Source: JAVJQS01 sp040218815 (GTDB lineage Bacteria; Bacteroidota; Bacteroidia; Flavobacteriales_E; Vicingaceae). Taken from it: DNA of 64,000 nt. The stretch covers positions 1-64,000 of the forward strand of contig JAVJQS010000008.1 in NCBI GenBank assembly GCA_040218815.1, read 5' to 3'. Under the pieces are notes generated by a model. The model ran no database searches. It worked only from the letters and a program-made list of their open reading frames with translations, and was not told the DNA's origin. Both the position numbers and the translations under genes were made by a program. Below, in pieces: positions 1 through 9,700 of this stretch (position 1 is its first letter; every line of letters begins with the position of its first letter).

Positions 1-110
1 GGAGAGTATTTTATAGAAACGTATTTTTAGGTTTCTTCAATGAAAAAGATATTAGAAATAAAGAAATGATAATAAGGTTAAGTCAAAATTTAGTGTAAAG
101 GATGTGCCTT

Positions 111-118
111 TAACTTTG
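111..118 (+). promoter_or_regulatory. Possible -7 box (TAACTTTG)
   Basis: The octamer matches the Bacteroidota -7 consensus TAnnTTTG. There is no clear TTTG about 19-20 bases upstream. The only thing immediately downstream is a 17-codon ATG reading frame at 125-178, so what it drives, if anything, is unknown. Confidence 0.25.
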
Positions 119-241
119 TAAACTATGTGCCTTATCAAACACTTGATTTACCGATTAAAGTTGAGGTTGGCAAAATAATATTGAATTGGCTGTTTGGTTC
201 TTAAACTAGTCAGTCAATTCTATTTTAAGTAGATGGGCACT

Positions 242-817
242 TTAAGCTTGTTGCTCCAATAAAAGATCAACTTCTTTTAATTGCTCAAACCAAGCAGCAC
301 CATACTTTAAAGTTAAGGGCTCTTTCAGAAATTGATACACCTTAACCTTTAGTTTTGCTCCGCAATCGCAGGCAGGCTCGCAAATATCCCATTGATGATA
401 GTTTAGCGCATCATATTCATTTAGCTTAGTCACACGAATAGGGTAAAGGTGGCAGGATGCTGGTTTCATAAAGTTGGTTTTGCCACTTCTATAGGCATCC
501 TCCATGCCGCACTTAGCTATCCCATTCGTATCGAAGGTGGTGAAAGCACATTCTTTACCATCATTTAGTGGAGTAACATACTCTCCATCAGTATCAAGCT
601 CAAAAACGCCCTGTTTTTCAATGCTTTTTTTGCCTTTTTCAGTCAAAAAAGGGAGTATTTCATCTAAATTATCTTCTATTTTATCAATTTCTTCAAATGC
701 TAATGGAGCACCAGCATCACCTTTTACACAGCAAGCACCTTTGCAGCTATTTAAGTCACAAACAAAATGATAGGTAAACAGCTCTTCAGATAGAATTACG
801 TCATCCACTTGTATCAT
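242..817 (-). CDS. DUF3109 family Cys-cluster protein
   Basis: Soluble protein of 191 residues with no signal peptide or membrane segment. Cysteines are spaced like a metal or Fe-S site: C20, C25, C29 and C30 at the N-terminus (SCKGACC), then C89, C102, C121 (PASCHLYPIR) and a C-terminal group C145, C149, C151. This pattern and the length fit the DUF3109 (YkgJ-like) family that is widespread in Bacteroidota, whose biochemical role is unknown; a metal-binding role is inferred from the cysteines only. A -7 box lies 4 bases before the ATG, so the message is probably leaderless. The gene stands alone, divergent from the outer-membrane protein gene at 1134. Confidence 0.8.
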   Translation of the reverse strand: MIQVDDVILSEELFTYHFVCDLNSCKGACCVKGDAGAPLAFEEIDKIEDNLDEILPFLTEKGKKSIEKQGVFELDTDGEYVTPLNDGKECAFTTFDTNGIAKCGMEDAYRSGKTNFMKPASCHLYPIRVTKLNEYDALNYHQWDICEPACDCGAKLKVKVYQFLKEPLTLKYGAAWFEQLKEVDLLLEQQA

Positions 818-821
818 GCGC

Positions 822-829
822 CAAAACTA
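822..829 (-). promoter_or_regulatory. -7 box of the DUF3109 gene (TAGTTTTG)
   Basis: On the minus strand the octamer TAGTTTTG fits TAnnTTTG and ends 4 bases before the ATG at 817. Transcription starting at the usual distance would put the first base at or next to the start codon, that is a leaderless message. The -33 TTTG element is not recognisable. Confidence 0.45.
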
Positions 830-976
830 CGTTTTTTATTAATTATTAGTGCTTAAACTATTCAATTTTAGGTGCTTCGATAGCCAAATGGGGCAGTTTT
901 GAACAATATAGCTGTTCAAAAAAATTAAAATAGCTAAGAGTTGGAGATTGGGATCCTAATTATTCATCATAAGTCA

Positions 977-996
977 TTCATTATCAAAATAATGAA
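977..996. repeat. Perfect 8-bp stem-loop in the 316-bp gap 818-1133
   Basis: TTCATTAT and its exact reverse complement ATAATGAA flank a CAAA loop. It is AT-only apart from one pair per arm and sits in the gap between two divergent genes. The rest of the 818-1133 gap contains only the two promoters listed and AT-rich sequence with no further gene. Confidence 0.4.
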
Positions 997-1060
997 ACAT
1001 AATTTGGGTTGAAGTGCTAAATAAATTAACCTAAAGTAAACATCAAAATAGTGTTGAATT

Positions 1061-1092
1061 TTTGAAGTGATTGATTTTTTTTGCTACGTTTG
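1061..1092 (+). promoter_or_regulatory. Bacteroidota-type promoter of the 1134 gene
   Basis: A TTTG at 1061-1064 and a TACGTTTG at 1085-1092 are separated by 20 bases, a full match to the TTTG-N19/20-TAnnTTTG promoter described for Bacteroidota. The ATG follows 41 bases after the -7 box. This is the most complete promoter visible in the window. Confidence 0.65.
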
Positions 1093-1133
1093 GTACTGTT
1101 AATTTTAAACAATTCTAACAAAAACAATCAAAA

Positions 1134-1802
1134 ATGAAAAAAAGAGTTTTATTAATTGCAGCTATTGCTGCTGGAGTATTTACCACATCAAATGTAAATG
1201 CACAAGATTTCAAGCCTGCGGGCGGTGAAAAAAATATTGAGGTTAATTTTTCCCCTTTAGGTGGAAGCCCAATTAGTATTAACAACCTACGACTGCGTTA
1301 TTTTACGTCAAGTGACATGGCCATTAGAGTAGGATTCTCTGTTTCAACAAGCTCAAACACTGATATCACATTAGGTGGTGCGAATAATGACATTGAAATT
1401 GAAGACAAATCTTCAGAATTTGGATTAACTATCAATCCTGGTATTGAGAAGCATTTTGCAGGTACAGATCGTTTGTCTCCATATGTTGGTGCTGAATTGA
1501 ATTTTACCTTGACTAGCTCAACTGACTTAGATCAAGAATTAAATACTGCTGGTACTGGAACAGATGAAGTAGAAACAACTAATGGTTCTACTACTTTTGG
1601 GTTAAATTTAGTAATTGGAACGGATTGGTATTTCAGCAAGCACATTTATATGGGAACTGAAGTAGGGTTTGGTTTTGCTTCAACAAGTAATGCTGATACT
1701 GAAACATCAGGTGGTGGAACTACAGTTACTACACCAAACGGCAGTTCTTTTAATTTAGGACCAAACTTCAACAGCGCTATACGTTTAGGTTTCTTGTTCT
1801 AA
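1134..1802 (+). CDS. Outer-membrane beta-barrel protein
   Basis: Protein of 222 residues with a clear signal peptide ending near VNAQ (about residue 24). The mature part alternates short amphipathic strands with Ser/Thr/Gly/Asn-rich loops and ends in a terminal aromatic residue (RLGFLF), the C-terminal signature of barrels inserted by BamA. The length suggests about 8 strands, like the OmpW/OmpX-sized barrels. The ligand or role is not recognisable. It is driven by the promoter at 1061-1092 and is followed after 54 bases by a lipoprotein gene in the same direction, so the two may be co-transcribed. Confidence 0.75.
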   Translation: MKKRVLLIAAIAAGVFTTSNVNAQDFKPAGGEKNIEVNFSPLGGSPISINNLRLRYFTSSDMAIRVGFSVSTSSNTDITLGGANNDIEIEDKSSEFGLTINPGIEKHFAGTDRLSPYVGAELNFTLTSSTDLDQELNTAGTGTDEVETTNGSTTFGLNLVIGTDWYFSKHIYMGTEVGFGFASTSNADTETSGGGTTVTTPNGSSFNLGPNFNSAIRLGFLF

Positions 1803-1856
1803 TAAAAAGTCTTACTATTAAAAGACAGTTATTATTAACAAGCTAAAAAATAGATT

Positions 1857-2732
1857 ATGAAAACAATGAAATACAGATCGGTATTCAGTGTACTTTGCAC
1901 TGCAGCACTGTCTGTATTTCTTTTCACTTCATGTGAAAAGGAATCAGACAATGTTGGTGGTAGTGGAGACGGTGACCGACTAGAAAAATTTAAACGCCTA
2001 GAATTTACTGGCAGCGGCGGCGGAGCAACAGGTTCCAGTACTTCCTCTTCTGGTTCAGGTACCTTTATTGGAGGTGGCGGTGGAAACATAAGTTATATTC
2101 CGCCTTCAGGAGCTGGTAATTCTTCACAATTTGCCCCAACAGTGCAGGGTGGAGGAGAATTTACTGACCCAATGTCAACAAGTTCTACTTTTGCGGTTTC
2201 AACTCCATTTTCTATCGGTGGTGGAAGCTTCACGCTAGGTAGCCAAACGTATCAAATGGATTTTGGTTTTTGTGCTTCAAGTGACTTGTTTGATGCAATC
2301 GATAGTCCAGGTGATGATGAAGATGAAGTTGAAATATTTATTGGTGTCTCAGGCGATTTTGATATTGACGGGGGAACTGATGATGAGCTTGATGATTTAG
2401 GTATAGATCTTCTTCTTTATGTTATTTCTTATAATGGAGGTAGCAGTATAGGAGACTTTACTTCATTTGAAGGAGAAGGAAACCTTTCTAATAGCGCTTT
2501 CGTTTTAGCTATTACGAATTTTGACGGAGATGAAGATGGTGATGTCTATTTTGCAAATGCAGGGAATGTTAACTTTGGAGGCTCTACAGTTTCATTATCT
2601 GGTTTGAACATGATAAAGGTTGAAGAAGGACTGCAAGGTGAAAATATTCTAGGTTCTACTAGAGTAAGAGCAAGCGGAGCTTTAGAATGCGGATCTTTTT
2701 CTTTTGACATTGAAGAAGAAGGCGAGCTTTAA
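1857..2732 (+). CDS. Gly/Ser-rich acidic lipoprotein, function unknown
   Basis: Protein of 291 residues with a lipoprotein signal: hydrophobic segment to residue 25 and lipobox LFTSC with C26. After a short charged stretch there is a low-complexity Gly/Ser region (about residues 48-90), then an acidic domain with repeated Asp/Glu/Gly runs (about 135-220) that look like possible calcium-binding turns. I do not recognise the family. It lies 54 bases after a beta-barrel gene and ends 20 bases before a rho-independent terminator, so it closes a two-gene unit. A surface-exposed or periplasmic partner of the upstream barrel is an inference from position only. Confidence 0.65.
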   Translation: MKTMKYRSVFSVLCTAALSVFLFTSCEKESDNVGGSGDGDRLEKFKRLEFTGSGGGATGSSTSSSGSGTFIGGGGGNISYIPPSGAGNSSQFAPTVQGGGEFTDPMSTSSTFAVSTPFSIGGGSFTLGSQTYQMDFGFCASSDLFDAIDSPGDDEDEVEIFIGVSGDFDIDGGTDDELDDLGIDLLLYVISYNGGSSIGDFTSFEGEGNLSNSAFVLAITNFDGDEDGDVYFANAGNVNFGGSTVSLSGLNMIKVEEGLQGENILGSTRVRASGALECGSFSFDIEEEGEL

Positions 2733-2752
2733 ATAGCCTAAATTTTTAAAAA

Positions 2753-2779
2753 AACCTCGATTTTTATCGGGGTTTTTTT
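2753..2779 (+). terminator. Rho-independent terminator after the lipoprotein gene
   Basis: AACCTCGAT at 2753-2761 pairs with ATCGGGGTT at 2766-2774 (one T-G wobble) over a TTTT loop and runs into a seven-T tract. It separates the barrel/lipoprotein unit from glyS. Confidence 0.8.
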
Positions 2780-2792
2780 ATACCCAAAACCC

Positions 2793-2800
2793 TACTTTTG
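2793..2800 (+). promoter_or_regulatory. -7 box of glyS (TACTTTTG)
   Basis: TACTTTTG fits TAnnTTTG and ends only 5 bases before the glyS ATG at 2806, implying a leaderless or nearly leaderless message. The upstream -33 position falls in the terminator and has no TTTG. Confidence 0.5.
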
Positions 2801-2805
2801 CGCTC

Positions 2806-4332
2806 ATGGCAAATCAAGACGAAAACCTCAAGAATATCATTGCCCATGCTAAAGAGTATGGCTTTGTTTTTCCATCTTCAGAAATTTATGATGGGCTTAG
2901 TGCAGCCTACGACTACGGCCCACTCGGAGTTGAACTGAAAAACAACCTCAAGCAATATTGGTGGAAAGCCATGGTTCAACTAAATGAGAACATCGTAGGC
3001 TTAGATGCTTCTATTTTTATGCATCCTACGACCTGGAAAGCATCTGGACATACAGATGCATTCAATGATCCATTAATTGATAACAAGGACTCTAAAAAGC
3101 GCTACCGTGCGGATGTATTGATTGAAGAATGGGTAGCTAAAATTGAAGCAAAAATTACCAAAGAAGTCGAAAAGGCAGCAAAGCGTTTCGGGGATGCCTT
3201 TGATGAAAAACAATTTAGAGCAACAAATCCAAGAGTTACTGCCAACCAAGAAAAGATTGACTCTGCTGAGAGCAGGTTCAAAACTGCAATGGAAAAGGAA
3301 GATCTTGCTGCTGTTCGTGAGTTAATTATTGATTTAGACATTGCCGACCCTGTGAGCGGTTCGCGAAACTGGACAGATGTGCGTCAGTTTAACCTGATGT
3401 TCAGCACAGAAATGGGATCCACAGCCGATGGTGCAAGCACCGTGTACTTAAGACCAGAGACAGCTCAAGGGATATTTGTAAACTTTTTAAATGTTCAAAA
3501 AACGGCACGCATGAAAGTTCCTTTTGGGATAGCCCAAATAGGAAAAGCATTTAGAAATGAGATCATCGCCAGACAGTTTATTTTTAGAATGCGGGAATTT
3601 GAACAAATGGAAATGCAATTTTTTGTTCGACCAGGAGAGGAGTTAAAATGGTATGAGCATTGGAAGGAAGCCCGCTTAAAATGGCATTTAGCACTTGGTA
3701 TCAATAAAGAGAAATACCGTTATCACGATCATTTAAAATTAGCGCATTATGCCAATGCGGCATCGGATATTGAATATGAATTCCCATTTGGCTTCAAAGA
3801 ATTGGAAGGGATTCATTCAAGAACCGACTTTGATTTAAAGCAGCACCAAGAGCATTCTGGTAAAAAGCTGCAGTACTTTGATCCGGAAATTAATGAAAAC
3901 TATGTGCCTTATGTAGTTGAGACTTCTATAGGCTTAGACCGTTTGTTTTTAGCAGTGATTTCTAACGCCATTCAAGAGGAAACGTTAGAAGATGGAAGTT
4001 CTCGTATGTTGATGCGTATCCCAGCTTTTTTAGCACCCTACAAAGCGGCTATTTTGCCGTTGACAAAAAAAGATGGCTTGCCTGAAAAGGCCAGGGAAAT
4101 TATGGATACCCTAAAAATAGATTTTAACTGTCAATATGACGAGAAAGATGCCATCGGAAAACGCTATCGCCGACAAGATGCAATAGGGACACCGTTTGCG
4201 ATAACAGTAGATCATCAAAGTTTAGATGACAACACCGTAACCATTCGTGAACGAGATAGCATGAAGCAAGACCGAATAGCTATCGATGAATTGTATTCAA
4301 GAATGGGAGAAAAACTAAAAACACCACTTTAA
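2806..4332 (+). CDS. glyS: Glycine--tRNA ligase (homodimeric type)
   Basis: Charges tRNA-Gly with glycine in the cytoplasm. The 508-residue protein is the single-chain alpha2 class II form (also called glyQS), not the split alpha/beta enzyme. It opens with the typical block EYGFVFPSSEIYDG and shows class II motif 2 around AFRNEIIAR (about residues 248-256), followed by REFEQMEMQFF, and ends with the anticodon-binding domain (AILPLTKK onward). A helical insertion rich in Lys/Glu (about 100-180) is usual in this family. The start is fixed by the -7 box just upstream. It is monocistronic, with a terminator before it and a long palindromic gap after it. Confidence 0.95.
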   Translation: MANQDENLKNIIAHAKEYGFVFPSSEIYDGLSAAYDYGPLGVELKNNLKQYWWKAMVQLNENIVGLDASIFMHPTTWKASGHTDAFNDPLIDNKDSKKRYRADVLIEEWVAKIEAKITKEVEKAAKRFGDAFDEKQFRATNPRVTANQEKIDSAESRFKTAMEKEDLAAVRELIIDLDIADPVSGSRNWTDVRQFNLMFSTEMGSTADGASTVYLRPETAQGIFVNFLNVQKTARMKVPFGIAQIGKAFRNEIIARQFIFRMREFEQMEMQFFVRPGEELKWYEHWKEARLKWHLALGINKEKYRYHDHLKLAHYANAASDIEYEFPFGFKELEGIHSRTDFDLKQHQEHSGKKLQYFDPEINENYVPYVVETSIGLDRLFLAVISNAIQEETLEDGSSRMLMRIPAFLAPYKAAILPLTKKDGLPEKAREIMDTLKIDFNCQYDEKDAIGKRYRRQDAIGTPFAITVDHQSLDDNTVTIRERDSMKQDRIAIDELYSRMGEKLKTPL

Positions 4333-4333
4333 G

Positions 4334-4670
4334 TACGAATTATGAATCTGAGAATTACGAATGGGTTAAATTAGGTCATCCAACAATTCGAAATTGACTT
4401 GATAAAAGATTGTTGCTAGTTAAAACTATTAAAAGTAGACAATAAAATTGCTGTACCTTGGGGTGGTGCTATGACAATAACGCATTCAAAATAGCTCAAA
4501 AAAATGAACTATATTCATGCTATTTCGGCAATTTGTCTACTGAAAAAGAGTTTACAATTTGTCTAGTCTGCCAAAGCTTGCCAGTTATGGTTTTCAAACT
4601 TGTCTGAATTAAGAAACAATTGACATTAAATTTCAGGTCACGTTCGTAATTCGTCATTCAAAAATTCGAA
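4334..4670. repeat. 337-bp imperfect palindrome, MITE-like, filling the glyS/OmpA gap
   Basis: The 344-bp gap between the convergent glyS and OmpA-type genes holds no gene. Its two ends, 4334-4363 and 4641-4670, are inverted repeats of about 30 bases: a perfect 10-bp core (GAATTACGAA at 4352-4361 and its complement at 4643-4652) plus partly matching outer arms. A second perfect inverted pair lies inside (AGTAGACAA at 4434-4442, complement at 4533-4541). No target-site duplication is obvious and there is no transposase. It could be a non-autonomous element or a large transcript-end structure. Confidence 0.5.
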
Positions 4671-4676
4671 ATTATT

Positions 4677-5675
4677 TTAGTTTGTTTCCAGCAATTCAAA
4701 CAACTCATCTAGTTTTGGAGTTAAGATGATTTCTGTTCTCCTATTTTTACTACGTCCTGCAGCAGTATCATTTGTCGCAATAGGCACATTGTCCCCTCTA
4801 CCTGCAGCTGTAAGTCTGGTTGCGTCAATCTTACTTTTGTCTAAGATAATTTTAACCACTGAAGTAGCGCGCTTAACACTTAAATCCCAGTTATCTTTTA
4901 ATACTCCAGTTCCGTTAAGTGGTTGGTTATCAGTATGCCCTTCCACCAAAATGTTTACATCTGAATTTTTTTCCAAGACGTCAGCCAAATCATTCAACGC
5001 TTTTTGTCCTTTTTTCTCAACATTGTAGCTGCCTGAAGCAAAAAGCAAACTTTCATCCATTGAAACATAAACTTTCCCATTTTTCTGTTCAATCGTCAAG
5101 CCGTTGTTTTCAAAACCTAACAATGCCTTTTGAACTTTGTCTTTAAGTGCGTTTACTGTCGAATCTTTTCTACTTAAAACAGCTTCCAACTCATTGACAC
5201 GTCTCGACCTTTTCTCCAACTCTGACTCCAATTGGTTAAGGCTTTCTTCTTTCTGCATTAACGAAACCCTCGCTGCCTCAAGTGCATCCGACTGTTTCTG
5301 CAACTCTGCTTGTGATTGCTGTAAATTCCCAAAAAGCGCTGATGTTTCCGCTTGATTTCCTTCTAACATTTCCTTGTTTTTATCTAACAATAACTCATAA
5401 GTATCATTGAGCTTGTCGTAGTTTTTTGTCATTTGCCGTAAGGATTTGCCTAAAACAGTGGTATCTGTTTTCAACAGTTTTGCCCTTTTCATTAGATCTT
5501 GGTATTTATCATTTACCTCAGTAAACTGCTCGTCAAGCTTTCTATTTTGTTCCTTTAGGGCTTCCCGCTGCTCTTCACAAAGCTCTTTTTTACTCTTTAC
5601 CTCTTCAAACTTTTTAGCTGGAACACAGGCCACAAAACTGGCTATAAAAACTAGAATTATACTTTTCTTAATCAT
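4677..5675 (-). CDS. OmpA-family lipoprotein with long coiled coil
   Basis: Outer-membrane lipoprotein that probably anchors the envelope to peptidoglycan. I start it at the ATG at 5675 (332 residues) because this gives a canonical lipoprotein signal with lipobox FVAC and C17; the in-frame ATG at 5711 would bury it. Residues about 25-185 are Glu/Lys/Gln-rich heptads, a long coiled coil. The C-terminal OmpA/MotB-type domain (about 215-320) shows the peptidoglycan-binding signatures VEGHTDNQP and AAGRSKNRRTEI. The gene is convergent with glyS and sits 93 bases downstream of xth. Function follows from the family; the specific role is unknown. Confidence 0.85.
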   Translation of the reverse strand: MIKKSIILVFIASFVACVPAKKFEEVKSKKELCEEQREALKEQNRKLDEQFTEVNDKYQDLMKRAKLLKTDTTVLGKSLRQMTKNYDKLNDTYELLLDKNKEMLEGNQAETSALFGNLQQSQAELQKQSDALEAARVSLMQKEESLNQLESELEKRSRRVNELEAVLSRKDSTVNALKDKVQKALLGFENNGLTIEQKNGKVYVSMDESLLFASGSYNVEKKGQKALNDLADVLEKNSDVNILVEGHTDNQPLNGTGVLKDNWDLSVKRATSVVKIILDKSKIDATRLTAAGRGDNVPIATNDTAAGRSKNRRTEIILTPKLDELFELLETN

Positions 5676-5768
5676 GGAGTATGGATTTCTTTTAAACAAT
5701 ATTAAGCACATTAGCTGAGGCGGGCTGGTAAAGTCTTCTAACTTTTGAACAGTGCACTATTAATTAGA

Positions 5769-6533
5769 TTAGTCAATTTCCAATAATACCGGACAATGGT
5801 CCGAGTGCTTGGCCTCACTCAAAATGGCTGCCCTGCTCATTCGGTCTTTTAATGGTTCACTAACCATATTGTAATCAATACGCCAGCCTAAGTTTTTTGC
5901 TCGAGCATTGGCTCTATAGCTCCACCAACTATAGTTATGTGGTTCTTCATTAAATGCTCGAAATGAATCAACGAAGCCCGAATCAATAAATTGAGTCACC
6001 CATTCTCTTTCTTCAGGTAAGAAGCCAGAAGTATTCTGTTGTTTTTGCGGGTTGTGAATGTCGATGTCTAAATGACAAATGTTGTAATCTCCACAAATGA
6101 TGAGCTTGGGAATACTTTTCTTTAATTCATCAATGTAATTTTTGAAATCACTAAGCCATTGCATTTTAAAAGCCTGTCTTAAATCACCGCTTGAGCCAGA
6201 AGGCATATAAACGCTCATTACCGAAAAATCATCATAATCTACTCTAAGCACACGACCTTCTTCATCGTATTTAGCTATACCACAACCGTATTCCACGTGA
6301 TTAGGCTTTTCTTTACTCCAAATTGAGACCCCACTGTATCCTTTTTTTTGAGCAGGGTACCAATAATGGTGATAATCCATGTTTTCAAGAATTTCTGAAT
6401 CTACTTGTTCGGGGTTAGCTTTAATCTCTTGAATACATAATACATCGGGATTTGCTGCGTTTAACCAATCTAAAAAACCTTTTCGGAGTGCTGCGCGAAT
6501 TCCATTTACATTGTAAGAAATTATTCGAGTCAT
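5769..6533 (-). CDS. xth: Exodeoxyribonuclease III / AP endonuclease
   Basis: DNA-repair nuclease that cleaves abasic sites and removes 3'-terminal nucleotides. The 254-residue protein has all signatures of the Mg-dependent endonuclease/exonuclease/phosphatase fold: N7/N10 (SYNVNGIR), catalytic E36 in CIQEIKA, GYSGVSIW, the GDYNICHLDIDIHNP loop (about 148-162), and the C-terminal SDHCPV with His246. Length is standard. The closest relatives would be ExoA/ExoIII of Gram-positive and Bacteroidota type. It is upstream of the OmpA-type gene on the same strand. The 240-bp gap 6534-6773 holds no gene that I can see. Confidence 0.95.
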   Translation of the reverse strand: MTRIISYNVNGIRAALRKGFLDWLNAANPDVLCIQEIKANPEQVDSEILENMDYHHYWYPAQKKGYSGVSIWSKEKPNHVEYGCGIAKYDEEGRVLRVDYDDFSVMSVYMPSGSSGDLRQAFKMQWLSDFKNYIDELKKSIPKLIICGDYNICHLDIDIHNPQKQQNTSGFLPEEREWVTQFIDSGFVDSFRAFNEEPHNYSWWSYRANARAKNLGWRIDYNMVSEPLKDRMSRAAILSEAKHSDHCPVLLEID

Positions 6534-6773
6534 AGTTTATGGGGCTTAATCTTTAATTTTAGCGTGAAATTCCGATTATTTTATACCAATTGTTATTGGA
6601 CGATAGTACAATTTTACAATGGTAAGTGCCGAAGTTACATGAAAATAGTCAAATAAGATTGGACTATATTGAATGTGCAATCGGTATTATTGAAAAAGCT
6701 GCCCATTTGCACACTTAGTAATTCTTACTTTGCGAATTTTAAAATTATTTCCTAATCAACGAAATACTTTCTT

Positions 6774-9700
6774 TTGAGGAATATCCTGCTCTTACTTTCA
6801 CTTTTACTTTTAGCTGCCTTTTTGCCAGCGCAGGAGCTCTCGAATTTGCGTGAAACCACTTTCACACCTACTCAAGACACCATTAAGTTAGACACCTTAA
6901 GCATTATACCCGGTTCGGAAGTCATAAAAAAAGCAGATGGAAGCTTAGTGAGCTTAATGGACTATATCGTCAACTATGCGAGCAGTGAAATTTATTTGAA
7001 GCCTCAACTAGTAAATCAGAAATTATCCATTACCTATCGTGTTTTTCCATTGCTTTTTACAGAGGAGTTTTCACATAAAAGCATGGATCGAATTGAACCA
7101 AGTGATCCTGGGCGCTATGATTATTTTACCATCAAAGAGGAGTCCAAAAAAGAAGATATTTTTTCAATTAATGGGTTAAGTAAAAATGGTAGTATTTCCC
7201 GTGGAATCAATTTTGGAAACAATCAAGACCTTTCGGTGAACTCCAACCTAGATTTACAATTGTCAGGTAGAATTACCGACGAAATTAGCATACAAGCAGC
7301 AATAAGTGATAATAACCTACCCATTCAAGCAGAAGGGAATACACAACAATTGCAAGAGTTTGATCAGGTTTATATCAAGGTTTTTACTGATAAAACTAGC
7401 TTGATTGCAGGAGACTTTAGAATTAGCAGACCGAATAGCTACTTCATGAACTTTAACAAACGAGTGCAGGGGGGTGGTTTTTCAACCTCATTTATAACAA
7501 AGCAAGAATTAAATGAAGAAGACAATGGGGTGGTGAGTACTTCTATTAACGCGGCCATTTCTCGGGGAAAGTTTTCTAGAAACATTATTCCAGGTGTGGA
7601 AGGTAATCAAGGTCCCTATAAATTAATCGGAGATGAGGGAGAAGCGTTTATTATTGTGCTTTCAGGAACTGAGCGAGTTTATGTCAATGGAAGATTGATG
7701 AAGCGTGGTCAAGACAATGATTATATTATTGATTACAACACTGCTGAATTAACCTTTACGCCAAACCAGATAATTAATAAAGACTTAAGGATTGTAGTAG
7801 AATTTCAATATTCAGAACGGAACTATTCACGTTCAGTAGTTTTTTCTGAAAATCGCTATGAGAAAGAAAAACTCACCATAGATTTTAATGTCTACTCTGA
7901 ACAGGATAGCAAAAATCAACCCCTACAACAAGATTTAAGCGATGAGCAGATAAACGTATTAAAAAATGCTGGAGATAATTTGGATAGTGCTGTTGTTAGT
8001 GGTGTTGACACCAGTGGTTTTGCCGATGACCAAGTCCGTTATAAAATTATAGACTCCCTTGGGCAGGATATTTTAGTTTTTTCAAAAGATCCCGATAGTG
8101 CTATTTACAGCGCTCGTTTTTCTGTGGTCGGTCAAGGCAATGGTGATTATATTCAAATACAAAGTGATGCCAATGGGCGGGTGTTTCAATGGGTGGCCCC
8201 TATTGCTGGAGTAAGACAAGGGCGGTATTCCCCAATTATTCGCTTAATCACTCCTAAACAAAGACAAATGGTCACCTTAGGTACAGCTTATGAATTTTCA
8301 AAGCGCACACAGCTTTCAATTGAAGGAGCCATCACCAATAACGATTTAAATACCTTTTCTAGTTTAGATAATGAAGATGATCAATCCTATGGATACCAAT
8401 TAAAATTTAATCACAGTCAACCGATTAGTGGCAGTGATAGCGGTAAGGCGACCAATTGGAATACTAAAGCATTCTATGAACAAAGAGGGAGAAATTTTGA
8501 ATACATAGAACGTTATCGAAATGTTGAATTTGATCGAGATTGGAACATTCGTGACTTAACATTAGAAGGCAATGAATATTTAATTGATGTAGAAACAGGA
8601 ATTGCCAAAAAGCAGAACTTTTTGAATTACGAATTTGGATCTTTTACCAAAGGATCAGATTACAGAGGAATTAAGAATGGTTACAAGGGTAATTTTGCTC
8701 AAAATGGCTTTAGCGTGCAATCCCGTGGTAGCTATTTAACTGCTGAAAGTGCTAACAATAGTGAGTTTTTAAGGCATTATTCCACAATAAGTCAGAAGTT
8801 ACTTGGCATAAAAGTAGGAGCATATTTAGAACAAGAGCAAGTGAAGTTTTTTCAGGCTCAATCAGATAGCTTACAAGGAAGCAGCTTTAACCGAATCATT
8901 TGGAATTCATTTATTGAACGAGGAGATAGCACTACTGACAATCACTACAAAGCCACTTATGGTGAAATGTATACTTATTTACCCCTTGTGGCTGATTTAG
9001 ATTACTCCAACAAAAGTCAAAACTTTGACTTTGAGTTTGATCGTACCAAAAATAGAAATAGCCGTTTGAGTGGAAAAGTAACTTATAGAAAGCTGCAAAT
9101 AATTAATGATAGCTTGAGCCCCAATGAACCAGAAAATACGCTTTTAGGAAGAGTACAGTATGATTTACGTGCTTTTAAGGGATTTTTAAGCTCCAATACT
9201 TTTTATCAATTAGGGAGTGGATTAGAAAACCGGCGGGAGTTTTCTTTTTTAGAAGTAAATGACGGTCAAGGAACACACCTGTGGATTGACTTTAATGACA
9301 ATGGAGTGAAGGAGTTAAATGAATTTGAAGTAGCTGGAGCAAACAATACCTTTCAAGCAAACTACATTAAAGTGTTTACTCCTACAAATGATTTTATACG
9401 TGTGTTCAGTAACCAATTCAACCAAGTGCTGTTTTTAAAGCCAAATGCTTTTTTGAGTGGTGAAAAAGGAGTAAGAAAATTTGTGGGAAGATTTTCAAAT
9501 AAAGCAGCATATCGAGCTGAGCGGGAAACTCAAAATGAAGAGGATATCTACAACCCCTTTAATAACGATGTGGAAGATAGCAGTTTGGTTTCCATAAACA
9601 ATTCATTTGCGAATACCTTATACTTTAATCGCTTGAGTCCAAAATTTGGTATTGATTATTTCTATTTAAACAATACTGGGAAAAGTCTTTTGACCAACGG

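Noticed and set aside
1..241. Partial gene at the left edge
   Set aside because: All frames on both strands are interrupted by stops within short distance; no family motif is visible.
5676..5711. Upstream ATG for the OmpA-type lipoprotein
   Set aside because: It adds 12 residues before the lipoprotein signal; the ATG at 5675 puts the signal at the N-terminus.
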